Assembly: GCA_036525295.1 (NCBI GenBank) | Contig: DATDAQ010000128.1 | Coordinates: 1-8,866 of the forward strand | Direction: 5' to 3' | From: VRUE01 sp036525295 | Lineage (GTDB): Bacteria; Actinomycetota; Thermoleophilia; Solirubrobacterales; 70-9 | DNA length: 8,866 nt | Shown here: in pieces, positions 1 through 5,059 of the stretch | Layout: every line of letters begins with the position of its first letter | How positions within the stretch are numbered: the first letter of the stretch is position 1 | The notes under the pieces: generated by a model | Database searches by the model: none | What the model saw: only the letters and a program-made list of their open reading frames with translations | What the model was told of the DNA's origin: nothing | Position numbers and translations under genes: made by a program

Positions 1-101
1 GGGAGGGCGCCCACAGACCGACCCTGCCGCAAATCCCGCGCCTGCCGCGAAGGCTTAGGCGGGCCAGCCGCGGTGACCCACCTCACAGCGGGAGTAAGCT
101 T
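1..101. other. Leader region upstream of ribD, possibly with the tail of an upstream gene
   Basis: No complete gene fits here. One plus-strand frame reads an Ala/Pro-rich tail (GGRPQTDPAANPAPAAKA) ending at a TAG at 56-58. It could be the C-terminus of an upstream gene, but the ribD frame is also open back to position 3, so this is weak. I see no recognisable FMN riboswitch: the conserved RFN-element helices and core strings are absent. The part nearest ribD can fold into the hairpin listed separately. Confidence 0.3.
68..91 (+). promoter_or_regulatory. Hairpin overlapping the ribD ribosome-binding site
   Basis: CCGC (68-71) pairs with GCGG (88-91) and GTGA (73-76) pairs with TCAC (83-86), giving eight base pairs around one G-A mismatch and a six-base loop. 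The 3' arm takes in the first two bases of the GGGAG ribosome-binding site (90-94) that serves the GTG at 102. An alternative small stem, GGTG (72-75) with CACC (79-82), competes with it. Such a fold could tune translation of the first operon gene. This is inferred from pairing only. Confidence 0.3.
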
Positions 102-1223
102 GTGTTGATTGACTCGTCAATCGGTCCTATGAATGCGCAGCTGACAGGCACGGATCGTGGGCATCTCGCGCGAGCGCTGGAGCTGGCTGAGGGCGGCCGA
201 GGGCGGGTGAGTCCTAATCCTCTCGTCGGAGCTGTTGTGGTGCGTGGCGGGGATGTGATTGGCGAGGGGTTTCATGCCGAACTGGGTGGGTTGCATGCTG
301 AGCGGGCGGCTCTTGCCGATTGCCGCGAGCGTGGGGAGGATCCGGCGAGGGCGACTATGTACGTGACACTGGAGCCCTGTGCGCATACGGGGCGGCAGCC
401 GCCTTGCGTGGAGGCGATTCTGGAGGCGGGGATCTCTCGTGTGGTGGTCGGGTCGGACGATCCCAGCGAGAGGGCTGCGGGGCGGGGGCCCGGGATCCTG
501 CGCGATGGCGGGGTGGAGGTCGAGTTCGCCGCCGCCGAGGAGGCGACCGCGGCTCGGTTGCTCAACCAGCCGTTCCGCAAGCACGCCCGGACCGGACTGC
601 CGCTGGTGACCTTGAAGATGGCGATGTCGCTCGATGGACGCACCTCGACACAACCTGGCGATTCACCCTGGATCTCCGGCGAGCGCAGCCGCGAGCTAGT
701 CCACCGCTGGCGCGCCGAATCCGACGCGATCGCCGTCGGCATCGGCACCGTCCTCACCGACGACCCCCTCCTCACCGCCCGCCCAACCCCTTCCGGTGCG
801 ACTTATGTACCTGTGAGGTCCAAAAGTCGCACCGGAAGCGAGGTGCGGCAGCCGATGAGGGTTGTCTTCGATCGCCAGGCACGGCTGTCGCTCGATTCGC
901 AGCTGCTCAGCACGCTCGACGTCTCCCCGGTCGTCGCGGTCGTATCCCCCGAAGCCGATGCCTCGGCGCTCCGCGAGGCTGGCGCCGAGATCATCGTCGC
1001 AACCGACATCCGCCCGGTCCTGGCAGAGCTCGGCAGCCGCGACATCACCAGCCTCTTCCTCGAGGGCGGCCCGACCCTCGCTGCGGCTTTCGCTGAGGCT
1101 GGAGAGATCGACGAGGCGCGCGTCTTCGTCGCTCCCGTCCTGCTCGCCGGCTCCGAGCGCATCCCGGCGCTGGATCCCAGCGCCGAGGACACCCTGATCG
1201 AGACCCGGTTCAAGGAGTGGTGA
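102..1223 (+). CDS. ribD: Bifunctional diaminohydroxyphosphoribosylaminopyrimidine deaminase / 5-amino-6-(5-phosphoribosylamino)uracil reductase
   Basis: RibD performs the second and third steps of riboflavin synthesis in the cytoplasm: zinc-dependent deamination of the pyrimidine, then NADPH-dependent reduction of the ribose side chain. The N-terminal deaminase domain (about residues 18-150) carries H65-A-E67 and the PC motif C93...C102 (TLEPCAHTGRQPPC), which bind zinc. The reductase domain (about 165-373) shows TLKMAMSLDGR (170-180), PWISG (189-193), GIGTVLTDDPLLTAR (213-227) and LEGGPTL. Start: the GTG at 102 has GGGAG seven bases upstream, while the in-frame ATG at 129 has no ribosome-binding site. 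Length (373 aa) is normal to slightly long. The surplus lies in residues 228-249, between R227 and Q250, where a 49-nt palindrome is translated. The stop overlaps the ribE start (TGATG). Confidence 0.95.
   Translation: MLIDSSIGPMNAQLTGTDRGHLARALELAEGGRGRVSPNPLVGAVVVRGGDVIGEGFHAELGGLHAERAALADCRERGEDPARATMYVTLEPCAHTGRQPPCVEAILEAGISRVVVGSDDPSERAAGRGPGILRDGGVEVEFAAAEEATAARLLNQPFRKHARTGLPLVTLKMAMSLDGRTSTQPGDSPWISGERSRELVHRWRAESDAIAVGIGTVLTDDPLLTARPTPSGATYVPVRSKSRTGSEVRQPMRVVFDRQARLSLDSQLLSTLDVSPVVAVVSPEADASALREAGAEIIVATDIRPVLAELGSRDITSLFLEGGPTLAAAFAEAGEIDEARVFVAPVLLAGSERIPALDPSAEDTLIETRFKEW
107..122 (+). repeat. 7-bp inverted repeat within the first codons of ribD
   Basis: GATTGAC (107-113) and GTCAATC (116-122) form perfect inverted arms two bases apart, starting five bases after the first base of the ribD GTG start. 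As RNA, a six-pair stem with a CUCG loop would sit just inside the coding region. As DNA, it resembles a small dyad site for a dimeric regulator. Seven-base arms can arise by chance, so any function is speculative. Confidence 0.25.
790..838 (+). repeat. 49-nt near-perfect palindrome inside ribD, translated in frame
   Basis: CTTCCGGTGCGACTT (790-804) and AAGTCGCACCGGAAG (824-838) are perfect 15-base inverted arms. Pairing continues inside: TG (806-807) with CA (821-822), and ACCT (809-812) with AGGT (816-819), around a GTG loop (813-815). That makes 21 pairs with two single mismatches, centred on position 814. It is read through as part of RibD, approximately SGATYVPVRSKSRTGS (231-246). These residues occupy the variable loop after the LTDDPLLTAR motif, where most RibD proteins are shorter. 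It may be a dispersed palindromic element tolerated in a surface loop; copies elsewhere in the genome cannot be checked here. Confidence 0.9.
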
Positions 1224-1828
1224 TGTTCACGGGGCTTGTTCAGGACATCGGGATGGTCGAGTCGGTCGAGAAGGGCGGCGATGGCGCGACCCTGCGGATT
1301 GCGACGGAGTTGACGCCGGAAATCGCCGAGGGCGATTCCGTGGCTGTCGACGGTGTGTGCCTGACTGCCACCGCTCTCGATTCCAAGGGCTTCGCGACCG
1401 AGGCGATGAACCAGACTCTTACGGTGACGGCCCTGGCCGCCCTGGAGGCTGGAACCCGCGTCAACCTCGAGCTCGCGATGAAAGCCTCCGACCGTCTCGG
1501 GGGTCACATCGTCCAAGGGCACGCCGACGGAGTGGGGGAAGTGCTCTCGATCGGGAACGACGGTTTTGCCCGGCGTCTTCGCGTCGGCCTCGGTTCCGAG
1601 CTGATCAGGTACGTGATCGAGAAAGGCTCGATCGCGCTCAGCGGCGTCAGCCTCACGGTCGCCGACCTGGGCGACTCCTGGGCGGAGGTCTCCCTGATCC
1701 CCGAGACCCTGGAGCGCACGAATCTTGGAACGCTCGCCGCCGGCGACAAGCTGAACGTCGAGTGCGACGTGGTGGCGAAGTACGTGGAGCGATTGATGAC
1801 ACCATCCCCTGGAGAGGAGCCGGCGTGA
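1223..1828 (+). CDS. ribE: Riboflavin synthase alpha chain
   Basis: Catalyses the last riboflavin step, dismutation of two 6,7-dimethyl-8-ribityllumazine molecules into riboflavin plus 5-amino-6-ribitylaminouracil; the family works as a trimer. The 201-aa protein shows the internal duplication of two lumazine-binding barrels. Repeat one begins with MFTGLV and contains GDSVAVDGVCLTATAL. Repeat two contains LGGHIVQGHADGVGEV, GSIALSGVSLTV and the closing IPETLERTNL...GDKLNVECDVVAKYVERL. The ATG at 1223 is chosen over the GTG codons at 1217 and 1220 because it gives the family-standard MFTG start and has AAGGAG (1212-1217) five bases upstream. It overlaps the ribD stop by one base, and its own stop overlaps the ribBA start (GTGA), which implies translational coupling. 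Confidence 0.95.
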   Translation: MFTGLVQDIGMVESVEKGGDGATLRIATELTPEIAEGDSVAVDGVCLTATALDSKGFATEAMNQTLTVTALAALEAGTRVNLELAMKASDRLGGHIVQGHADGVGEVLSIGNDGFARRLRVGLGSELIRYVIEKGSIALSGVSLTVADLGDSWAEVSLIPETLERTNLGTLAAGDKLNVECDVVAKYVERLMTPSPGEEPA

Positions 1829-3162
1829 GCCAGATGACAGAGCCGCAGGAGACAGAGCAGAGGGGTCGGGACGCCGGCGAGAGCCCGTTCTCGACGATCG
1901 AGGAGGCGATCGAGGAGATCCGCCGCGGCCGCATGGTCGTCGTCTGCGACGGCGAGGACCGCGAGAACGAGGGCGACCTGGTGATGGCGGCGCAGTTCGC
2001 CACGCCCGAGGCGGTCAACTTCATGGCCAAGGAGGCGCGCGGCCTGATCTGCCTTGCTCTGACCGCGGAGCGCTGCGAAAAGCTCGGCCTCAACCTGATG
2101 GCGGCCAAGAACGAGGCGCCGCTGCAGACCGCCTTCACGGTGACGATCGAGGCGGCCGGCGGCGTCAGCACCGGCATCTCCGCCCACGACCGCGCCCACA
2201 CGATCCAGGTCGCGATCGACCCCAACTCGGGACCGCGCGACATCGTCGTCCCCGGCCACATGTTCCCCTTGCGGGCCAAGGAGGGTGGTGTGCTGGAGCG
2301 CACCGGCCACACCGAGGCCAGTGTCGACCTCGCCCGTCTCGCCGGCCTCACACCGGCCGGCGTCATCTGCGAGGTGATGAACGACGACGGCACGATGGCC
2401 CGCGTTCCCGACCTCGGCCCCTACTGCGAGCGCCACGGCCTGAAGATGGTCACGGTCGCCGACCTGATCGCCTACCGCCGCCGCACCGAGAAGCTGGTCG
2501 AGCGGGTCGTCGACACCGCCCTGCCGACCGAGTTCGGCGACTTCACCGCGGTCGGCTACCGCTCCCTCGTCGACGACAAGCACCACGTGGCGATGGTCAA
2601 GGGCGACGTCGACGGGGCCGAGGACGTGCTGGTCCGCGTCCACAGCGAGTGCCTCACGGGCGACGTCTTCCACAGCATGCGCTGCGACTGCGGCGAGCAG
2701 CTGGTCGCGGCGCTGACCCAGATCGAGCACGAGGGCCGCGGCGTCCTCCTCTACCTCTCCCAGGAGGGCCGCGGGATCGGCCTGCTCAACAAGCTCAAGG
2801 CCTACAAGCTGCAGGAGGAGGGCGCCGACACGGTCGAGGCCAACCTCAAGCTCGGCCTGCCCGCCGACCTGCGCGACTACGGGATCGGCGCCCAGATCCT
2901 CGGCGACCTGGGCCTGACCAGCATCCGCATCCTCACCAACAACCCGAAGAAGATCGTCGGCCTCGAGGGCTACGGCCTCTCGGTCACCGAGCAGGTGCCG
3001 ATCGAGTCCTCGCCCAACGCCCACAACGAGGCCTACCTGCGGGCCAAGCGCGACAAGATGGGCCACTCGCTGCACCACCAGGGCCTCGCCCTCGACGAGG
3101 AGATGATCCACGACGAGGACGAGCGCGACGCCGCCGCTGGGGACGAGCGGGCGGATGGCTGA
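1825..3162 (+). CDS. ribBA: Bifunctional 3,4-dihydroxy-2-butanone-4-phosphate synthase / GTP cyclohydrolase II
   Basis: Opens both branches of the pathway: ribulose-5-phosphate to the four-carbon lumazine precursor, and GTP to the pyrimidine precursor. About 445 aa, the usual length of the fused form. The DHBP synthase domain (about 22-216) shows the acidic loop DGEDRENEGDL (42-52), STGISAHDRAHT (115-126) and GHMFPLRAKEGGVLERTGHT. The cyclohydrolase II domain (about 217-425) has zinc cysteines C276, C287 and C289 (HSECLTGDVFHSMRCDCGEQL), then SQEGRGIGLLNKL, DLRDYGIGAQIL and LTNNPKKI. No catalytic motif is missing, so both activities should be intact. The GTG at 1825 is chosen because it forms a GTGA overlap with the ribE stop and has GAGGAG (1814-1819) five bases upstream; the ATG at 1834 is an alternative. 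An acidic tail of about 25 residues ends the protein and overlaps ribH by eight bases. Confidence 0.95.
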   Translation: MSQMTEPQETEQRGRDAGESPFSTIEEAIEEIRRGRMVVVCDGEDRENEGDLVMAAQFATPEAVNFMAKEARGLICLALTAERCEKLGLNLMAAKNEAPLQTAFTVTIEAAGGVSTGISAHDRAHTIQVAIDPNSGPRDIVVPGHMFPLRAKEGGVLERTGHTEASVDLARLAGLTPAGVICEVMNDDGTMARVPDLGPYCERHGLKMVTVADLIAYRRRTEKLVERVVDTALPTEFGDFTAVGYRSLVDDKHHVAMVKGDVDGAEDVLVRVHSECLTGDVFHSMRCDCGEQLVAALTQIEHEGRGVLLYLSQEGRGIGLLNKLKAYKLQEEGADTVEANLKLGLPADLRDYGIGAQILGDLGLTSIRILTNNPKKIVGLEGYGLSVTEQVPIESSPNAHNEAYLRAKRDKMGHSLHHQGLALDEEMIHDEDERDAAAGDERADG

Positions 3163-3673
3163 GTCCGGGGCCTTCCTCGAGGCCTTCGGCGAGGAGGAGC
3201 GGGAGGCGCTCGCCGGTCGCAAGTTCGCCGTCTGCGTGGGCCGCTTCTACGAGGACCTCGCCGAACGGCTGCTGAGCGGCGCCCGCGAAGGCTTCGAGAT
3301 GGCCGGCGTGCCGGCTTCCTCGGTCAGCGAGGTCTCGGTGCCCGGCGCCTACGAGCTGCCCTTCGCCGCCAAGCTGCACGCGACCACCGAGCGCTTCGCC
3401 GGCATCGCCTGCCTGGGAGTGGTCATCCGCGGCGAGACCGACCACTACGACTTCGTCTGCGCCGAGGCCGCCCGCGGCATCCAGGACGTGCAGCTGGCGA
3501 CCGGCGTCCCCTGCGCCTTCGGCGTGATCACCTGCGACACGATGGAGCAGGCCCTCGCCCGCGCCGGCGGCGGCAAGCGCGACCAGGGCCGCAACGCCGC
3601 CCTCACGGTCGCCCGCATGGCCCTCCTGAAACAAGAGGTCAATCCGTACCGCTGGCAGGTCCGCGACGGTTAG
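3155..3673 (+). CDS. ribH: 6,7-dimethyl-8-ribityllumazine synthase
   Basis: Condenses the pyrimidine made by the RibA and RibD activities with the four-carbon unit from RibB to give the lumazine used by RibE; the family forms pentamers or 60-subunit capsids. Visible motifs: KFAVCVGRFYEDLAERLL (23-40, with the substrate-stacking aromatic F31), VPGAYELP (62-69), GVVIRGETDHYDFV (88-101, with H97 in the catalytic histidine position) and FGVITCDTMEQALARAGG. The 172 aa are slightly longer than the roughly 155-residue norm because of a 20-residue acidic N-terminus before the core. The ATG at 3155 lies inside the end of ribBA (eight-base overlap), so coupled translation is likely. It is the last gene of the operon, and its stop overlaps the convergent vapC stop. 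Confidence 0.95.
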   Translation: MAESGAFLEAFGEEEREALAGRKFAVCVGRFYEDLAERLLSGAREGFEMAGVPASSVSEVSVPGAYELPFAAKLHATTERFAGIACLGVVIRGETDHYDFVCAEAARGIQDVQLATGVPCAFGVITCDTMEQALARAGGGKRDQGRNAALTVARMALLKQEVNPYRWQVRDG

Positions 3674-4050
3674 CTCGCCGGCAGCGTCGCGACTGGATAG
3701 CGGCGCATGGCTCGATCGGAGGTGACCAGCGTCAGTCCGTCGATGATCGCTTGGGCGACGAGCATGCGGTCGAAGGGGTCGCCGTGGTGATGCGGCAGCG
3801 AGTCGACCGCCTTGGTGTGGCGAAGCAGCACCGGCAGCAACTGAAACCGGTGGGCCTCCATAGCGTCGCCTAGATCGTCAGGCGCGCGAAGTCTCTTCTT
3901 CGACCGCTTGATCGCGACCTCCCAGGGGCTGATCACGCTGACGAAGACCTCGTTCTCCTCAGTGGAGATGGCGTCTCTTGCCTGTGCGGACAACAAACGA
4001 GGCGCGGAAAAGACCCAGATCATCGTGTGCGTGTCGAGCAGCAGCCTCAA
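3670..4050 (-). CDS. vapC: PIN-domain ribonuclease toxin, VapC type
   Basis: A 126-aa PIN-domain protein, the usual toxin size. The family cleaves RNA (often tRNA or rRNA) with Mg2+ held by conserved acidic residues. Seen here: LLLDTHTMIW with D6, SPWEVAIK with E44, HHHGDPFDRMLVAQA with D91 and D94, and TSDRAM with D112. All catalytic positions are present, so the toxin looks intact. The start is a TTG at 4050 that overlaps the vapB stop as TTGA; this coupling would hold toxin output below antitoxin. No later start keeps the N-terminal LLLDT strand. The stop shares bases with the convergent ribH stop. The target RNA cannot be told from sequence. Confidence 0.9.
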   Translation of the reverse strand: MRLLLDTHTMIWVFSAPRLLSAQARDAISTEENEVFVSVISPWEVAIKRSKKRLRAPDDLGDAMEAHRFQLLPVLLRHTKAVDSLPHHHGDPFDRMLVAQAIIDGLTLVTSDRAMRRYPVATLPAS

Positions 4051-4340
4051 CCGCCCCTCCAGAGATCCTCGTCACTCGGGAAGATCTCACCTTCGAATTC
4101 GCGCGCGGTTTCCCGCTTCATCTCCGCCCATTCCTCCAGGGATGGCACATCGAACTTTCCCTCCCAGCCGCCGAGCTTGCGACGGCCCGGCTTCTCCTGA
4201 AGCACCGGGACCAGCTTCGCCGCTGGCTTCCCCGCGCGGGTGATCATGATCTGCTCGCCGCCCTCGACGCGGGCGACCAGCTTCGAGAGGTGGGTCTTGG
4301 CCTCGTGCATGTTCACGCTGTCCAAGCCTTCAGCGCCCAT
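4047..4340 (-). CDS. vapB: Antitoxin of the Phd/YefM family, partner of VapC
   Basis: A 97-aa protein. Residues 8-58 match the Phd/YefM DNA-binding fold: SVNMHEAKTHLSKLVARVEGG followed by the ITRAGKPAAKLVPV stretch. The C-terminal part (about 59-97: WEGKFDVPSLEEWAEMKRETAREFEGEIF...) is the acidic/aromatic segment that in this family wraps the toxin. The ATG at 4340 has a purine-rich site (GGGGGGAGAG on the minus strand) a few bases upstream; a start at the inner Met (NMHEAK, codon at 4308-4310) would lack one. It lies directly before vapC with a four-base overlap, the standard antitoxin-first order. By family rule the antitoxin, alone or with toxin, represses its own promoter, and an inverted repeat sits 25 bases upstream of its start. 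Confidence 0.9.
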   Translation of the reverse strand: MGAEGLDSVNMHEAKTHLSKLVARVEGGEQIMITRAGKPAAKLVPVLQEKPGRRKLGGWEGKFDVPSLEEWAEMKRETAREFEGEIFPSDEDLWRGG

Positions 4341-4364
4341 TTCTCTCCCCCCTTTGTCAACGGG

Positions 4365-4386
4365 ATGCTGAAATTCAATTCAGCAT
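4365..4386. promoter_or_regulatory. Inverted repeat in the vapB-rpmB divergent promoter region, candidate VapBC operator
   Basis: ATGCTGAA (4365-4372) and TTCAGCAT (4379-4386) are perfect eight-base arms around ATTCAA. The site is AT-rich against a GC-rich background and lies 25 bases upstream of the vapB start, where Phd/YefM-type antitoxins usually bind. It also lies 34 bases upstream of rpmB. Repressor binding here is inferred from position and symmetry. Confidence 0.55.
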
Positions 4387-4392
4387 TAGTCT
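4387..4392 (+). promoter_or_regulatory. Possible -10 element for rpmB
   Basis: TAGTCT fits the loose actinobacterial TANNNT form and abuts the inverted repeat at 4365-4386. It would start transcription about 20 bases before the rpmB ATG. No convincing -35 is visible at normal spacing, so the call is weak. Confidence 0.25.
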
Positions 4393-4419
4393 ACTTAGCT
4401 AACTCGCGATCAATGTACC

Positions 4420-4623
4420 ATGCCCGACCCGATGGCCAAGGTTTGTCACAGCTGCGGAAAGGGACCGGCGTTCGGCCACTCCCGAAGCCACTCGATGGTC
4501 GCCACCAAGCGGCGCTTCGACCCGAACCTGCAGAAAGTGCGGATCCAGGAGAACGGCCGCAAACTGCGCGCCTACGTCTGCACGCGATGCCTCAAGGCCA
4601 ACAAGGTCACCAAGGCGGCATAG
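4420..4623 (+). CDS. rpmB: 50S ribosomal protein L28
   Basis: A small basic protein of the large ribosomal subunit. Core motifs: MAKVCHSCGKGP, GHSRSHSMVATKRRFDPNLQKVRI and the C-terminal YVCTRCLKANKV. Cysteines C9/C12 and C54/C57 form two CxxC pairs, so this is the zinc-binding (C+) version. 67 aa from the ATG at 4420. The ATG at 4432 gives the more usual MAKVC start, and neither has a clear Shine-Dalgarno sequence, so the start is uncertain by four codons. It is divergent from vapB across 79 bp and is followed by a palindrome island instead of another ribosomal gene. A DAK2/YloV gene next to rpmB is a known arrangement; here the MMPL gene is interposed. Confidence 0.93.
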   Translation: MPDPMAKVCHSCGKGPAFGHSRSHSMVATKRRFDPNLQKVRIQENGRKLRAYVCTRCLKANKVTKAA

Positions 4624-4645
4624 GTCGCCAATCTCGAAGGTGGTG

Positions 4646-4788
4646 GGAGCCCGGTCGGTCGTCGGGCGAATTGATATCGCACGCGCCTACGGCGCTTAGC
4701 GACAATCAGTGAGCGCGGCTGCGCCGCGCCTAGAAACACGAGTGCAGCGGCCGCTTCGCGACATTCGCCCGACGACCGACCGGGCTCC
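4646..4788. repeat. 143-nt palindromic element with 26-bp perfect terminal inverted repeats
   Basis: The arms at 4646-4671 and 4763-4788 are exact reverse complements (outer bases GGAGCCCGG / CCGGGCTCC). The 91-base centre contains further palindromes: GCGCC-TAC-GGCGC (4683-4695), GCGCGGC-TGC-GCCGCGC (4713-4729) and AGCGGCCGCT (4746-4755). Also, TCGC (4677-4680) can pair with GCGA (4758-4761). There is no reading frame of substance, no clear target-site duplication at the ends and no U-tract. The form resembles a non-autonomous, MITE-like or REP-like cluster element; copy number is unknown. Confidence 0.85.
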
Positions 4789-4796
4789 TTCTCAAC

Positions 4797-4824
4797 AGTC
4801 GTCCCAGGGGCGACTCAACGAGTC
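4797..4824. repeat. Two alternative overlapping small hairpins
   Basis: AGTCG (4797-4801) pairs with CGACT (4811-4815), extended inward by CC/GG pairs. GACTC (4812-4816) instead pairs with GAGTC (4820-4824) around AAC. The two stems share bases and exclude each other. They could be part of the rpmB 3' end, but no T-run follows, so terminator function is not supported. Confidence 0.35.
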
Positions 4825-4861
4825 ACGAAAGCTCTTTCCCCAAGATGCCCGCGCGGCTGGA

Positions 4862-4892
4862 CTCCCCGTTGAAGCTTGTTGTGCTTCGGGAG
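4862..4892. repeat. Bulged hairpin within the palindrome island
   Basis: CTCCC (4862-4866) pairs with GGGAG (4888-4892), and GAAGC (4871-4875) with GCTTC (4883-4887), with a four-base bulge on the left and a TTGTTGT loop. That gives ten base pairs in 31 bases. There is no T-run on either side. Its role is unknown. Confidence 0.4.
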
Positions 4893-4960
4893 CGATCGGT
4901 CCGCCTGGGAGGATCTGGCTGGTTCGGGCTGCTTTCCTGAGAGCTGATGCGGGTTCGGAA

Positions 4961-5038
4961 GGGGATGCCGGTGCCCCTCCCCAAAACACACAAGCGCGGC
5001 TCCTGCCGCGCGTTTTGGGGAGGGGCACCGGCATCCCC
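4961..5038. repeat. 78-nt long hairpin with 27-bp perfect arms, downstream of the MMPL stop
   Basis: Arms 4961-4987 and 5012-5038 are exact reverse complements (outer GGGGATGCCGG / CCGGCATCCCC, inner CCCCAAAAC / GTTTTGGGG). Inside, GCGCGGC (4994-5000) pairs with GCCGCGC (5005-5011) around TCCT, stacked directly on the right arm, with ACACAA (4988-4993) bulged on the left. The total is 34 pairs. It begins 21 bases past the MMPL stop, so it would be in that mRNA's 3' end and could block 3' exonucleases or antisense read-through. The bases after it show no U-tract on either strand, so a simple intrinsic terminator is doubtful. It may be a dispersed repeat. Confidence 0.85.
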
Positions 5039-5059
5039 GCCATACCTCGTGATCCCGCG

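Larger units (their letters stand above)
4624..5059. other. Gene-free palindrome island between rpmB and the MMPL gene
   Basis: No credible gene lies in these 436 bases. They hold two long palindromes (4646-4788 and 4961-5038) and two smaller hairpins between them (4797-4824 and 4862-4892). Open frames crossing the region are by-products. For instance, both strands translate the 4961-5038 palindrome into mirrored peptides of the type GMPVPLPK...FWGGAPASP, as expected when a palindrome is read from either side. Both flanking genes, rpmB (+) and MMPL (-), end here, so their mRNAs probably extend into it. Confidence 0.7.

Noticed and set aside
1..101. FMN riboswitch upstream of ribD
   Set aside because: Expected for a riboflavin operon, but the conserved RFN-element strings and closing helix are not seen; only simple hairpins are present.
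1504..3222. 572-codon open frame on the minus strand opposite ribE and ribBA
   Set aside because: It is an antisense by-product of high GC; the plus strand carries complete catalytic motifs, and the minus translation is a low-complexity Val/Asp/Leu/Ala run.
4355..4360. TTGACA on the minus strand as a -35 box
   Set aside because: Perfect hexamer, but the matching -10 would fall inside the vapB coding region without a suitable sequence.
4646..4788. CRISPR array or insertion sequence
   Set aside because: There are no regularly spaced direct repeats and no transposase frame; only inverted symmetry is present.
4961..5038. Intrinsic terminator for MMPL or rpmB
   Set aside because: The stem is far longer than usual and no T-run follows on either strand, so it is listed as a repeat.
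4792..5043. 83-codon minus-strand frame and its plus-strand mirror (4947-5441) sharing GMPVPLPK and FWGGAPASP
   Set aside because: The similarity arises because both read the same palindrome at 4961-5038; this is no evidence of a gene.
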